A DNA stretch of 64,000 bases from Acinetobacter brisouii CIP 110357 (GTDB taxonomy: Bacteria; Pseudomonadota; Gammaproteobacteria; Pseudomonadales; Moraxellaceae), in NCBI RefSeq assembly GCF_000488275.1, contig NZ_KI530762.1, positions 1,768,971 through 1,832,970 on the forward strand, read 5' to 3'. The first letter of the stretch is position 1. Every line of letters starts with the position of its first letter. The notes under the pieces are model-generated. The model ran no database searches. It saw only the letters and a program-made list of their open reading frames with translations, and was not told the DNA's origin. Shown in pieces: positions 30,928 to 41,357 of the stretch. Made by a program: the position numbers and the translations under genes.

Positions 30928-32049
30928 TTATTCAGCTATTTCTTTTATAGAAGGAGGCAAAAGATGATGACGCTTTAATAATGTTCGGACCACATTTCTA
31001 GATATTCCCAGTAATTCACTGGTTTTAACCTGATTAGAAAATGATGATGAATATGCAGTCGCAATAATCATGCTTTCTAAAGTATTCCATAAATCACCAG
31101 AAGAAGATTGGCTCGATGCGTAGATTCTCTTTAACTGAGACTCAATAATCTGATAGGGAGATAATGCCGTATTAATCTCATCATCTGTATGCGTGGCAGG
31201 CTGTGCTGAACAATACTCCATATTTTTGAATATCTGATTAAATTTTAAATGCTCAGCCTGAATTAACGTCCCTTCAGTTACCAGCACAGCATAATGTGCA
31301 ATATTTTCTAGCTCCCTAATATTGCCTGGCCATAAATATGTCAGTAATTGCTGAATTGCAGATGCAGAAATCTGTAATTTATCAGAACGTCTTACCTTAG
31401 CTAAATAACGCTGAACAAAATATTCAAACAGCGGTAAAATATCGCCTTTACGCTCCCGTAATGGTTTTAGTTCTAATTGGGCAATATTAATACGAAATAG
31501 TAAATCCTGCCGAAATTGCTCGGCTTGTACGGCCTGTTCCAAATCAATATTGGTTGCTGTGACCAATCGAATATCAACAGGAATCGCTTGTCTAGCACCT
31601 AATCTGGTGACTTCTTTTTCTTGTAATACTCTGAGTAATTTGACCTGCAAGCATAGTGGCAAATCACCAATTTCATCTAAAAATAATGTACCGCCATGTG
31701 CAGCTTCAAACCAGCCTTTACGCTGTTTGATTGCACCAGTAAATGCTCCTGCTTCATGACCAAATAATTCACTCTCAGCCAATTGTTCATTGATGGCACC
31801 ACAGTTCACCGCAAGGAACGGACCTTTTCTTCCACTTAAACGATGAATATGCTGTGCAACCAGCTCCTTACCTGTTCCCGTTTCACCACGAATTAGAATA
31901 GGCGCATCACTGGGCGCAAGGCGTTCAATTAATTTTAATAATGACTGTGAAGCTGGGTCATGAAAGACCAGCGCTTTGGCTCGCACAGTCAAAGGCTGGG
32001 TGTGCTCACCCTCCAAAGTAAACACATTTGTGAAAGCAAAATTATTCAT
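30928..32049 (-). CDS. Sigma-54-dependent activator without receiver domain
   Basis: 373 aa. After a short head of about 28 residues comes the AAA+ domain: Walker A GETGTGKE (55-62), the sigma-54-contact loop GAFTGA (101-106), Walker [13 protein letters not shown], then [11 protein letters not shown]. The C-terminal Fis-type helix-turn-helix is at about 315-365 ([19 protein letters not shown]). There is no response-regulator, GAF or PAS domain, so activity may be set by expression level or a partner, as in SfnR-type or PspF-type activators. It lies downstream of the outer membrane channel gene on the same strand. Two sigma-54-type promoters occur in the next 2.6 kb, making them likely targets. 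Confidence 0.93.
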   Translation of the reverse strand: MNNFAFTNVFTLEGEHTQPLTVRAKALVFHDPASQSLLKLIERLAPSDAPILIRGETGTGKELVAQHIHRLSGRKGPFLAVNCGAINEQLAESELFGHEAGAFTGAIKQRKGWFEAAHGGTLFLDEIGDLPLCLQVKLLRVLQEKEVTRLGARQAIPVDIRLVTATNIDLEQAVQAEQFRQDLLFRINIAQLELKPLRERKGDILPLFEYFVQRYLAKVRRSDKLQISASAIQQLLTYLWPGNIRELENIAHYAVLVTEGTLIQAEHLKFNQIFKNMEYCSAQPATHTDDEINTALSPYQIIESQLKRIYASSQSSSGDLWNTLESMIIATAYSSSFSNQVKTSELLGISRNVVRTLLKRHHLLPPSIKEIAE

Positions 32050-32213
32050 TAACCAAGTAAATCCATCGGCTTTATATATTGTGAGTATATTAATACGCTC
32101 TTTATTCTTGGCTTATACTTATTTCTACTGCATTTATTCAATATCTTGTTATGCTTCTGGGCAACACAAGTTTAATTTAGGCAGGCCAATCTGACTTGAC
32201 CTGCTCAAAGAGA

Positions 32214-33080
32214 TTAAAACACTTTTAATAATCGAACATTAATACGATTATTTTCTTTAAAGCCATTTTCAACGGCAAGATCACGCCCATAAGCTAAAAT
32301 CACATTGGTGCTTGCGGTTGGTGAATATGCTGTCCCAACCCAAAACTTTGTTTGCTGATAACTTTGTGTCTTAATGCCATTTTGCTTGGTATCACCTGCA
32401 TCAGTATAAGACAGCCCTGCCCGTAGATCTAAGCGATCATTAATAAAATAACGAGTATTGGTTTGCAGTTGATACCCTGTATTCTGTTTTAAAGTTCCTC
32501 CACCAACGGCGTCATTATTTTGACCATAAAAAATAATATCGGCAGCCGCATCCCATGCCCATTTATCTGTCAAGCGTTGACTATATGCAGCCTGAAGATC
32601 AAGTTTGTAACGGTTCTCACCGAAATTCAAAGAATCATGTTTATCATAATTACCTGTTGGTAAATACAAATAAGGGGTAAGCCCAAAATAAGTCTTATGC
32701 TCTGGATTATTGAGCAACCACACAGGGGCAGCCAAAATAATATCTCCGAGTCCACTGGCTGAACCCAATGCAGAAATATCGCCCTTGGCTTTTAATTCAC
32801 CAAATGGCACTAAAATTTGTGGAGCAACACGTAAACCTGCAATATCGGTATAATGCACAAAACGAGCAATCCCAACATTTGAATCCAGTTTCGGGTTACC
32901 TGACAATTTGTCACTTCCTGCATACAGCGCATCGCGACTTGCAGATTGTAAATACAGCAAAGCTAGATTTGTCCCCGCTGGAGCAACATCATAATCACCC
33001 GCATCCAAATCTACTGCCTTCGCTTGTGACGCAAAAGCTGCTAATAATATTGCCGTTGTTATTTTCAAATTAAATTTCAC
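32214..33080 (-). CDS. Outer membrane channel of the MetA-pathway/phenol family (PF13557-like)
   Basis: 288 aa from GTG 33080, preceded by CAGGATT; a TTG at 33101 would place the ribosome site inside the gene. A signal peptide ends near SQAKA. The mature protein is a beta barrel of 10-12 strands (GLRVAPQILVPFGEL, YFGLTPYLYLPTGNYD, LDLQAAYSQRLTDKWAWDAAADIIFYG, LDLRAGLSYTDAG) ending in INVRLLKVF. The family is often found with genes for aromatic or fatty-acid-like compound breakdown and is thought to pass hydrophobic substrates. A sigma-54 promoter lies about 70 bp upstream, and the sigma-54 activator follows. Confidence 0.85.
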   Translation of the reverse strand: MKFNLKITTAILLAAFASQAKAVDLDAGDYDVAPAGTNLALLYLQSASRDALYAGSDKLSGNPKLDSNVGIARFVHYTDIAGLRVAPQILVPFGELKAKGDISALGSASGLGDIILAAPVWLLNNPEHKTYFGLTPYLYLPTGNYDKHDSLNFGENRYKLDLQAAYSQRLTDKWAWDAAADIIFYGQNNDAVGGGTLKQNTGYQLQTNTRYFINDRLDLRAGLSYTDAGDTKQNGIKTQSYQQTKFWVGTAYSPTASTNVILAYGRDLAVENGFKENNRINVRLLKVF

Positions 33081-33150
33081 TGTTAATAATCCTGAACTCA
33101 AAAGTTTATTGTTTAAAATAGTCAGTGACTATTTTGGGTAATCAATCTAT

Positions 33151-33167
33151 TGCAAAGTCGATGCCAA
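33151..33167 (-). promoter_or_regulatory. Sigma-54 (-24/-12) promoter of the channel gene
   Basis: On the minus strand TTGGCATCGACTTTGCA fits TTGGCAC-N5-TTGCA, with GG and GC exactly 10 nt apart. The expected start site is near 33140, giving a leader of about 60 nt before GTG 33080. Confidence 0.8.
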
Positions 33168-33473
33168 AATTTAAGTTATTGTTTTTTATTATTTTAATTT
33201 AAAAAATAAAAATAAATGATGCAAACCAAACAGCCTCAAAGCTAAAAATCAAACAATATGTTTATTTTTAAACATCGTATATTTATTCAAAAATAAAACC
33301 CTTCTCTTTTTAATAGAAAAACCCTGTAATATATACAGGGTTGAGCAATAAATTTTTTTCAGAATATTGTGCATCTTCTTGGTTTTTTCTTGAGCAAGCT
33401 TGAAATATTGTTCAATAAAACATTATAAGAAAAACAAAAATAGACCGATGAAATAAGCCTAATATTAATAAAG
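33168..33473. promoter_or_regulatory. Upstream region with repeated TTGAnCAA-type sites
   Basis: About 300 bp between the sigma-54 promoter and the truncated livF. TTGAGCAA occurs at 33341-33348 and 33390-33397, TATTGTGCA at 33365-33373 and TTGTTCAA at 33408-33415, forming imperfect inverted pairs 175-250 bp upstream of the promoter. That is the usual distance for sigma-54 enhancers. The role is inference. Confidence 0.4.
33320..33342 (-). terminator. Terminator after truncated livF
   Basis: Perfect arms aaccctgta / tacagggtt with a 5-nt loop; on the minus strand it is followed by TTTCTATTAAAAAG. Confidence 0.75.
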
Positions 33474-34163
33474 TTATACAGCGGAAGTTGACTGCCCTAG
33501 ATAAACGTTCTGAATTACACCAGTTTGATAAAGTGCCTGTGTTTTACCAGAGCTGTTGACTTGACCATTTTCAAGCAAATACGCATCATCCGTATACTTG
33601 TATGCTAATTCAATATTTTGTTCTGCAACCAAAAAACTGAGTTTCTCCTCTCGGCGTAAACGAGCAATCAGTTCAAAAATCTCATAACTTATTTTTGGCG
33701 CAAGCCCCATTGAAGGTTCATCTAACAAAATAAGCCGTGGTTTGGTCATCAACGCCCGACCTATTGCCAGCATTTGCTGTTCACCCCCAGAGGTATAGCC
33801 TGCGAGCGTATTCTTTTTTTCTAACAACCTTGGAAAATAACTATAAATTTTATCAAGCTGCTGTTTTAATAACGACGCAGATGCATGATGTAAAAAACCT
33901 CCTGTGCGCAGGTTTTCATCTACGGTTAAATTGGCAAATATATGTCGCCCTTCAAGAACTTGCACCAAACCCTTTTTCACAACCTCACTTGGGTTTTGTC
34001 CAAGAATTGATTGTCCTTGATAAACAATATCTCCGCGATTGATCTGACCATTTTCAGCATAAACCAGTTGCGATATCGCTTTTAACGTCGTACTTTTGCC
34101 AGCCCCATTGGCACCAAGTAATGCAACGATTGCACCCTCTGGAACAGATAGACTAACCTGCCT
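33474..34163 (-). pseudogene. livF: 5'-truncated livF (branched-chain-type ABC ATPase)
   Basis: From about VSLSVPEGAIVALLGANGAGKST to the C-terminus this is a normal LivF ATPase: Walker A GANGAGKST, signature TSGGEQQML, Walker B LILLDEPSMGLAP and H-loop-like AEQNIELA are present. The first 20-30 residues of LivF (first strand and A-loop) are missing. The frame can be extended to 34238, but those codons are livH DNA read in another frame (MDFGLGSCRFCG...), not LivF. With its own start lost and its permease and binding protein absent, it is very probably non-functional. Confidence 0.85.
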
Positions 34164-34345
34164 ACCCCCAAACGCCCGCCCCAAAGCAGCCCCGCTACCA
34201 GTGCCACAAAACCTGCAACTGCCCAGACCAAAATCCAAATATGATTAAGTTTGATGCCGACTGATTGTGCGGCCAATGGGTCATCTGCCACTGCACGCAG
34301 TGCAATACCAAAACGAGTCTTACTAAATAACAAGGACAGGATACC
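34164..34345 (-). pseudogene. livH: livH internal fragment
   Basis: Minus-strand frame encoding about 60 residues of a LivH-type permease: LLFSKTRFGIALRAVADDPL, QSVGIKLNHIWILVWAVAG and VALVAGLLWGGRLGV. Both ends are cut. The left part joins an acyl-CoA ligase 5' end near 34340-34360 and the right part joins livF near 34163-34170. The remaining transmembrane helices are gone, so no permease can be made. Position of the joints is read by eye from loss of family similarity. Confidence 0.8.
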
Positions 34346-34508
34346 CGTGCAAGGAATTAGCATAGTGTTCACTTATTTCAAGTACATCATGCCATGACCA
34401 TGTATGCCATAAGCCGAACTGCTTTTGCCGTATTGCAACCTGTTTAGGGTTCTGCTGAGCATGACTCAACAGCAAACTTACAAAATGCTGAAACGATGAA
34501 TTTGACAT
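34346..34508 (-). pseudogene. Acyl-CoA ligase 5' fragment
   Basis: ATG 34508 with AGGAGG 12 bp upstream opens a frame whose first 53 residues resemble the N-terminus of AMP-forming acyl-CoA ligases (FVSLLLSHAQQNPKQVAIRQ, LWHTWSWHDVLEIS). It then runs out of register into livH DNA and stops at 34323. The adenylation domain, several hundred codons, is missing. Ligase genes of this kind often head operons with livHMGF-type ABC transporters, so this is the head of a largely deleted operon. Confidence 0.82.
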
Positions 34509-34519
34509 ACCAAGTCTTT

Positions 34520-34586
34520 TCCTCCTGATTCATGTGACTCCTTTGCACGCTATTGCACAAGGGAACATAAGCCTTAATCAGGAGGA
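34520..34586. repeat. Inverted repeat containing Shine-Dalgarno-like cores
   Basis: Perfect 11-bp arms tcctcctgatt (34520-34530) and aatcaggagga (34576-34586) with 45 bp between. The left arm is the ribosome site of the ligase remnant on the minus strand. The pair may fold the leader and hide that site, or be an operator. Confidence 0.6.
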
Positions 34587-34591
34587 TTTAT

Positions 34592-34607
34592 AACAATTAG
34601 TATGCCA
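34592..34607 (-). promoter_or_regulatory. Sigma-54-like promoter of the decayed ligase/liv operon
   Basis: TGGCATACTAATTGTT on the minus strand matches the -24/-12 layout with correct spacing, but the -12 element has GT in place of GC. Predicted start near 34580 lies 70 bp before the ligase ATG. Confidence 0.5.
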
Positions 34608-35097
34608 AGTATTATTTTATTTAAAATCAATTATTTATTAAAAGTAAAACGCAATATGTTGAGATTACAACAAATACGGTCAAACATAGTGTTGAAAATC
34701 AAACAGAATTGCCAAAAATCAACAGTCGCGATAAAAATTTAAGCCTGATTATTCAAATGAAAATTTGATTATTTATTGATTAAGTTATTAGTTTTAGTTC
34801 TAAGATGATGCTCAACCTGACTCACAAGCAAAACCTGCATGACAAAGCACAGATGATTTGAAATGTTCAAAAGTATATTTTGCCATTTTTTAGACAAAAA
34901 AAAGCCATACTCTGTCAGTAAGGAGTATGGCCAAAATAGGAAACTACAGCAGAATTCCCATATGCATTAGAATAACCATTTAATCTTAAAAAAATCTTAA
35001 TTTTAAAAGGCTTCTTAAAGCGAATTTTTTAATTTTTCACATAAATAACAATTTTTTAATTTGAAAATAAACAGCCCGAAACCATAAAAATAAGGCG
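34608..35097. other. AT-rich intergenic region between liv remnant and groEL
   Basis: About 490 bp with no convincing frame. It contains a hairpin with arms gccatactc / gagtatggc (34904-34931) followed on the minus strand by T7, a likely second terminator behind groEL. Confidence 0.55.
34904..34931 (-). terminator. Second hairpin downstream of groEL
   Basis: 9-bp arms with T7 on the minus strand, 170 bp beyond the main groEL terminator. Confidence 0.7.
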
Positions 35098-35130
35098 AAA
35101 AAAATCCCCGCATGATGCGGGGATTTTTTT
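35098..35130 (-). terminator. Terminator of groESL
   Basis: Perfect 15-bp arms aaaaaaatccccgca / tgcggggattttttt around a 3-nt loop; T8 on the minus strand. Confidence 0.95.
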
Positions 35131-35150
35131 TAGTAAGAAGCGATGATGAA

Positions 35151-36788
<1,638 letters not shown>

Positions 36789-36842
36789 TTATTTACTCCG
36801 AATTTTTTGCTTTTTACTTGATCTGATATGAATGGTTGAAAA

Positions 36843-37133
36843 TTAGCCTTCCAAAACAGCTAAGATGTCAGACTCTTTCATGATAAGAAGTTCTTCACCG
36901 CTTACTTTTACAGTTGTACCTGCATAAGTACCGAACAATACTTTGTCACCTACTTTTACATCTAATGCACGAACGCCATTATCTGTAATTTGACCGTTAC
37001 CGACAGCAATCACCTCACCTTGAGATGGTTTTTCTGCTGCTGAACCTGGTAATAAGATACCGCCTGCAGTTTTTGTTTCTTCTTCAACACGACGAATAAC
37101 TACACGATCATGTAATGGGCGAATGTTGCTCAT
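36843..37133 (-). CDS. groES: Co-chaperonin GroES
   Basis: 96 aa from ATG 37133 ([15 protein letters not shown]); upstream frames to 37178 are not conserved. The mobile loop [20 protein letters not shown] and the ending [15 protein letters not shown] are standard. It is the first gene of groESL. A sigma-32 type promoter lies about 100 bp upstream. Confidence 0.98.
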   Translation of the reverse strand: MSNIRPLHDRVVIRRVEEETKTAGGILLPGSAAEKPSQGEVIAVGNGQITDNGVRALDVKVGDKVLFGTYAGTTVKVSGEELLIMKESDILAVLEG

Positions 37134-37230
37134 ATAAAACTCCATCAGACTAAGTTTTGTTTCAATTAAAAATGGCACTTTTCATAATTTCTATGTGCCA
37201 TCATCAATAACTGTTTGTGATGTCATTTTT

Positions 37231-37259
37231 TTGGGGATAGAAAACAAGGCTTCAAGGGG
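37231..37259 (-). promoter_or_regulatory. Heat-shock (sigma-32) promoter of groESL
   Basis: On the minus strand CCCCTTGAA is followed after 14 nt by CCCCAA, close to the RpoH consensus CTTGAAA-N13/17-CCCCAT. It lies about 100 bp upstream of groES. Confidence 0.8.
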
Positions 37260-37328
37260 CATTTCAAAAAAAAATCCATTTTTTGCAGTTTTTTTAGTCT
37301 AAAGCCCAATATTTTTTTATGATGCAGA

Positions 37329-38087
37329 TCATTTAAGAACAAATTGGCGTTTTACCACATCAAAGCAATAGCGTTGTAACTCACCTTGCGATGTCAGTAC
37401 ATTAAAGCTATTTGGTTCACCTTTGCGTAAACGATGAGAGGTTGCAGTTCCTGCATGAATTTCAAAAACAGGATGCTCAAGCTTCAAATCATAGATCTGG
37501 TTCAAATCATATTGCGCTGTCTGATGCAAATGCCCATGCAACAATGCAAATATTCCCCGTTTCCCCCAAATTTCAAGTGCCATGCGCCCAAGCACAGGGC
37601 AATCTTTGACGGCATGACCATCTTCAGGAGAGGTATAAAAAGGTTGATGCACCACCACGATTTTTAATTTATTGGCTGGGGCAGCCTGCAATTTGGCATC
37701 AATCTCCTGAATTTGCGCCAAAGAAATATGCCCTTTGGTATGATAACGTCGCCGAATACTGTTTACCCCAACCAAATAAAAATGTTCGGTTTCCAAGACA
37801 CTTTCCAACGAACCAAAAAATGCCTGATAACGGGTAAATGGGCTAAATAACCGATTAAATACATGATATAGCGGAATATCGTGATTTCCAGGAACAACCA
37901 GATAAGGTAAGTTCAAATGCTCCAGAAAATACTTGCAGCCTAGAAACTGAAAAAAACGCGCACGCTGCGTCAGATCACCGCTTACAGCAATGACTTCTAT
38001 CGAATGCTCACGACAAAACTGCTGTATTGCCAGCAAACACTCTGGTTTTTCTGTGCCAAAATGCAAATCAGACAGATGAAGTAACAT
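37329..38087 (-). CDS. Calcineurin-like metallophosphoesterase
   Basis: 252 aa. All metal motifs are seen: LSDLHFG near the start, VSGDLTQRA, VPGNHDIP, VVVHQPF and LLHGHLHQ. The substrate is unknown; this family includes cyclic-nucleotide and phospholipid-related phosphodiesterases. Its start overlaps the end of the lipid-kinase gene by 20 bp, so the two are cotranscribed and translationally coupled, which hints at a shared role in lipid or polyphosphate turnover. This link is inference. Confidence 0.9.
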   Translation of the reverse strand: MLLHLSDLHFGTEKPECLLAIQQFCREHSIEVIAVSGDLTQRARFFQFLGCKYFLEHLNLPYLVVPGNHDIPLYHVFNRLFSPFTRYQAFFGSLESVLETEHFYLVGVNSIRRRYHTKGHISLAQIQEIDAKLQAAPANKLKIVVVHQPFYTSPEDGHAVKDCPVLGRMALEIWGKRGIFALLHGHLHQTAQYDLNQIYDLKLEHPVFEIHAGTATSHRLRKGEPNSFNVLTSQGELQRYCFDVVKRQFVLK

Positions 38088-39003
38088 GAGCAGGTACCAT
38101 TACATTGAGTGCTTCGCGCATAACAGAAAACTGCAAAGGTGCAAATTCTTCTACGATTTCACCATCTATTGCGATATGTAGCTTTTTACCTTTTGCTGCA
38201 TGAACAACAACTTTTTCGGCAGCAAAACTATACACATCATTTGCCTGCTCAATATCTCCTTTTAAGAGTTGAAAGAGCAATTTCAACAAGGTGATTTTAT
38301 TACTTTTGGCAACAATCACGCCCGCAACCTTGCCTTGCTGTACTGACTGGGCAATTTTCAAATTCAGCTCTTTCAACTGTAGGTGATTATTGCCAAAAAA
38401 TATCAAGGGTGTTTCAACTGGATATTGATCACCATCTACAACAACTTTTAATTTTAATTCACGATGCCGCCTCAGCAATACATCTAATGCTGAAGTATAA
38501 GCATTTAAAGCAAACCGACCAAATAACCGATTGTAATGCTCACGCTTCTCAATAAATAATGGATACAAACCAAGACTGGCATTGTTTAAATAAATATAAT
38601 CATTCATTTTGGCGACATGAATTTTATTTATTTCTCCAGTTGCAATGATTTTACTTGCTTCATTCAAATCCAATGGGATATTTAACACTCTGGCTACATA
38701 ATTAAAAGTTCCCATAGGCAAGATCCCCAAAGGAATTTCTGTATGTAATAAATAAGTTGCTACAGCATTTAAGGTTCCATCCCCTCCTGCAACCACCACG
38801 ACTCCACGGTTTTCTGTATGACTGTGGCGTTGTAAAACCTGTGGCATCAGGGTATCAATAGAGTTGTTTTCATTAAATTCAAATATCTGAATTTCAAAGT
38901 TATATTTAGAAAAAATAGTGATAATATCGGCATATGCACTCTCTTGTTGTGCCGTATGAAAACCTGACTTTTGGTTATAGATAATAGAGAGCGGTTTTAG
39001 CAT
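38068..39003 (-). CDS. Diacylglycerol kinase-family protein (YegS/DagK type)
   Basis: 311 aa. The catalytic nucleotide-binding motif VVVAGGDGTLNAVA (residues about 88-101), LGILPMGTFNYVARVL and the C-terminal IDGEIVEEFAP match the DAGK_cat/LCB5 family. Members phosphorylate diacylglycerol or related lipids; many bacterial ones have unknown substrates. It is the first gene of a two-gene unit with the metallophosphoesterase and divergent from pckG. Confidence 0.9.
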   Translation of the reverse strand: MLKPLSIIYNQKSGFHTAQQESAYADIITIFSKYNFEIQIFEFNENNSIDTLMPQVLQRHSHTENRGVVVVAGGDGTLNAVATYLLHTEIPLGILPMGTFNYVARVLNIPLDLNEASKIIATGEINKIHVAKMNDYIYLNNASLGLYPLFIEKREHYNRLFGRFALNAYTSALDVLLRRHRELKLKVVVDGDQYPVETPLIFFGNNHLQLKELNLKIAQSVQQGKVAGVIVAKSNKITLLKLLFQLLKGDIEQANDVYSFAAEKVVVHAAKGKKLHIAIDGEIVEEFAPLQFSVMREALNVMVPAHVTSSV

Positions 39004-39410
39004 AGTATAATTATTATGAGGTCAATTGATTTATCTTTAATTGTCTGGATTTCATTTGAAAGAAATAGTGTGTTTATGTAAAAAAACTACATAAACTTTT
39101 GCAATTTTTCAGTTTTTTATGCTTTTTTACGCACAATGTAAACCACTAATTTAAATACATATTTGCAAAATAAATGATTTTATTTTCATAATTTATTTTA
39201 TGAATACCTGCAAATAAAAAACATAAATTACTGATTTTAAATGTATTTTAATAAAATTTACTCACAACTTCCTATAAGATCAGTTTTTAAACATCTTAAA
39301 ATTTGAGAACTTTTGTGATTTAATACGCAAACTTTTTAACACACTCATGATCAAGGGTTGATCATATATTTAATGTGTGTTTTGTTTTTTTGTATCTCAA
39401 AGGCATCAAC
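39004..39410. promoter_or_regulatory. Divergent promoter region with nested dyad before pckG
   Basis: About 400 bp of very AT-rich sequence. A dyad ATGATCA-AGGGT-TGATCAT lies at 39347-39365, nested inside outer arms aacacac (39339-39345) and gtgtgtt (39375-39381). It sits 30-70 bp before the pckG start and could be an operator or a leader hairpin. Confidence 0.55.
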
Positions 39411-41261
39411 ATGACCCAAGTGAATGCACCAGAATTCGTTCGTCACCCTAAGCTGATTGCGTGGGTGGAAGAAATTGCTAAATTAACCAAGCCAGCAAAA
39501 ATCGAATGGTGTGACGGCAGCGAAGAAGAGTATCAACGTCTAATCGACTTGATGATTGCTAACGGCACCATGCAAAAGCTGAATGAAGAAAAACACCCTG
39601 GTTCTTATTTGGCGAATTCTGACCCTTCAGATGTTGCTCGTGTTGAAGATCGTACTTTTATTTGTTCTGCAAAAAAAGAAGATGCTGGCGCAACTAACAA
39701 CTGGGAAGACCCAGCAGTTATGCGCGAAAAATTAAACGGTCTGTTCGATGGCGCAATGCAAGGGCGCACCATGTATGTGGTTCCTTTTTCAATGGGTCCA
39801 CTAGGAAGCCACATCGCACATATCGGTATCGAAATCACTGACTCTCCTTATGTTGCAGTCAGCATGCGCAAAATGGCACGCATGGGCAAAGCAGTTTATG
39901 ATGTTTTAGGTACAGATGGCGAATTCGTTCCTTGTGTTCACACTGTCGGTGCGCCACTTGCTGAAGGTCAAAAAGACGTTGTTTGGCCTTGTAACAAAGA
40001 AAAATATATCGTTCATTATCCAGAAACTCGCGAAATCTGGTCTTTCGGTTCTGGTTACGGCGGCAACGCTTTGTTGGGTAAAAAATGCCTAGCATTACGT
40101 ATCGCTTCTGTGATGGGTCGTGAACAAGGCTGGTTAGCTGAACACATGCTTATTTTGGGTATCACTAACCCACAAGGCGAAAAACACTACGTTGCTGCTG
40201 CATTCCCATCAGCTTGTGGTAAAACCAACTTTGCAATGTTGATTCCACCAGCAGGCTACGAAGGCTGGAAAATTGAAACTGTAGGTGATGACATCGCTTG
40301 GATCAAACCAGGTGAAGATGGTCGCTTATATGCAATCAACCCAGAAGCAGGCTTCTTTGGTGTTGCACCAGGTACAAATACCAAAACCAACCCGAACTGC
40401 ATGGCAACCATGCATAAAGATGTGATCTATACCAACGTTGCTGTGACTGAAGATGGTCAAGTATGGTGGGAAGGTCTATCTAAAGAAGTTCCAGCGAACT
40501 TAACCAACTGGAAAGGTCAGCCACACGTTGCTGGTGAAAAAGCTGCTCATCCAAATGCGCGTTTCACAGTATCAGCAGGCCAATGCCCTTCTATCGATGC
40601 TGATTGGGAAAATCCAGCAGGTGTTCCAATTTCTGCATTCATCTTCGGTGGTCGTCGTGCAGACACTGTGCCTTTAATTTCTGAAGCATTTGACTGGGTT
40701 GACGGTGTTTATAAAGCTGCAACTATGGGCTCAGAAACAACTGCTGCTGCAGTTGGTCAACAAGGTATTGTACGCCGTGACCCATTTGCAATGCTTCCAT
40801 TCACAGGTTACAACATGGCGGATTATTTCAGCCACTGGTTAGAGCTTGGTGAACAAGTTGCTGCAAAAGCGCAAGCTTCTGGTAACAAATTACCAAAAAT
40901 CTTCAACGTAAACTGGTTCCGTCGTGACGAAAACGGCAACTTCGTATGGCCTGGTTTCGGTCAAAACATGCGTGTTCTTGAATGGATCATCAACCGTTGT
41001 GAAAACCGCGCTAACGCAGTTGAAACTCCTATCGGTTTCGTTCCAACATATGATGACTTGAACTGGACAGGTACAGATTTCTCTAAAGCTGACTTTGAGA
41101 AAGTAACTTCTCAAGACAAAGCGCTATGGATTAAAGAAATCGAAAGCCACACTGAGTTATTCAACAAACTTGGTGATCGTCTACCAAAAGCATTAAAAGC
41201 ACGTCAAGCTGAACTTTTAGAAGCAGTTAAAGCAACTGAAACAGCAAATGCCAATGTTTAA
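39411..41261 (+). CDS. pckG: GTP-dependent phosphoenolpyruvate carboxykinase
   Basis: 616 aa from ATG 39411 ([14 protein letters not shown]); an earlier GTG/TTG-type extension to 39375 is not conserved. It makes PEP from oxaloacetate with GTP, opening gluconeogenesis. The kinase P-loop [12 protein letters not shown] with its active cysteine and the [20 protein letters not shown] and [18 protein letters not shown] blocks are those of the GTP class, not the ATP class. It is followed by a strong terminator and is monocistronic. Confidence 0.98.
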   Translation: MTQVNAPEFVRHPKLIAWVEEIAKLTKPAKIEWCDGSEEEYQRLIDLMIANGTMQKLNEEKHPGSYLANSDPSDVARVEDRTFICSAKKEDAGATNNWEDPAVMREKLNGLFDGAMQGRTMYVVPFSMGPLGSHIAHIGIEITDSPYVAVSMRKMARMGKAVYDVLGTDGEFVPCVHTVGAPLAEGQKDVVWPCNKEKYIVHYPETREIWSFGSGYGGNALLGKKCLALRIASVMGREQGWLAEHMLILGITNPQGEKHYVAAAFPSACGKTNFAMLIPPAGYEGWKIETVGDDIAWIKPGEDGRLYAINPEAGFFGVAPGTNTKTNPNCMATMHKDVIYTNVAVTEDGQVWWEGLSKEVPANLTNWKGQPHVAGEKAAHPNARFTVSAGQCPSIDADWENPAGVPISAFIFGGRRADTVPLISEAFDWVDGVYKAATMGSETTAAAVGQQGIVRRDPFAMLPFTGYNMADYFSHWLELGEQVAAKAQASGNKLPKIFNVNWFRRDENGNFVWPGFGQNMRVLEWIINRCENRANAVETPIGFVPTYDDLNWTGTDFSKADFEKVTSQDKALWIKEIESHTELFNKLGDRLPKALKARQAELLEAVKATETANANV

Positions 41262-41270
41262 TTGATTTTA

Positions 41271-41302
41271 AAAAAAGACCACGCCATGTGGTCTTTTTTT
41301 TA
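41271..41302 (+). terminator. Terminator of pckG
   Basis: Arms aaaaaagaccac / gtggtctttttt with a 5-nt loop and T9. Confidence 0.95.
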
Positions 41303-41357
41303 TTCTAATATTTTTAATACTTTACTTAAAATATAAATACCTTCAACTGAGTTAAAT

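Noticed and set aside
33474..34238. Intact 254-aa LivF starting at 34238
   Set aside because: The first 27 or so residues are livH DNA in another frame; LivF similarity starts only near VSLSVPEG.
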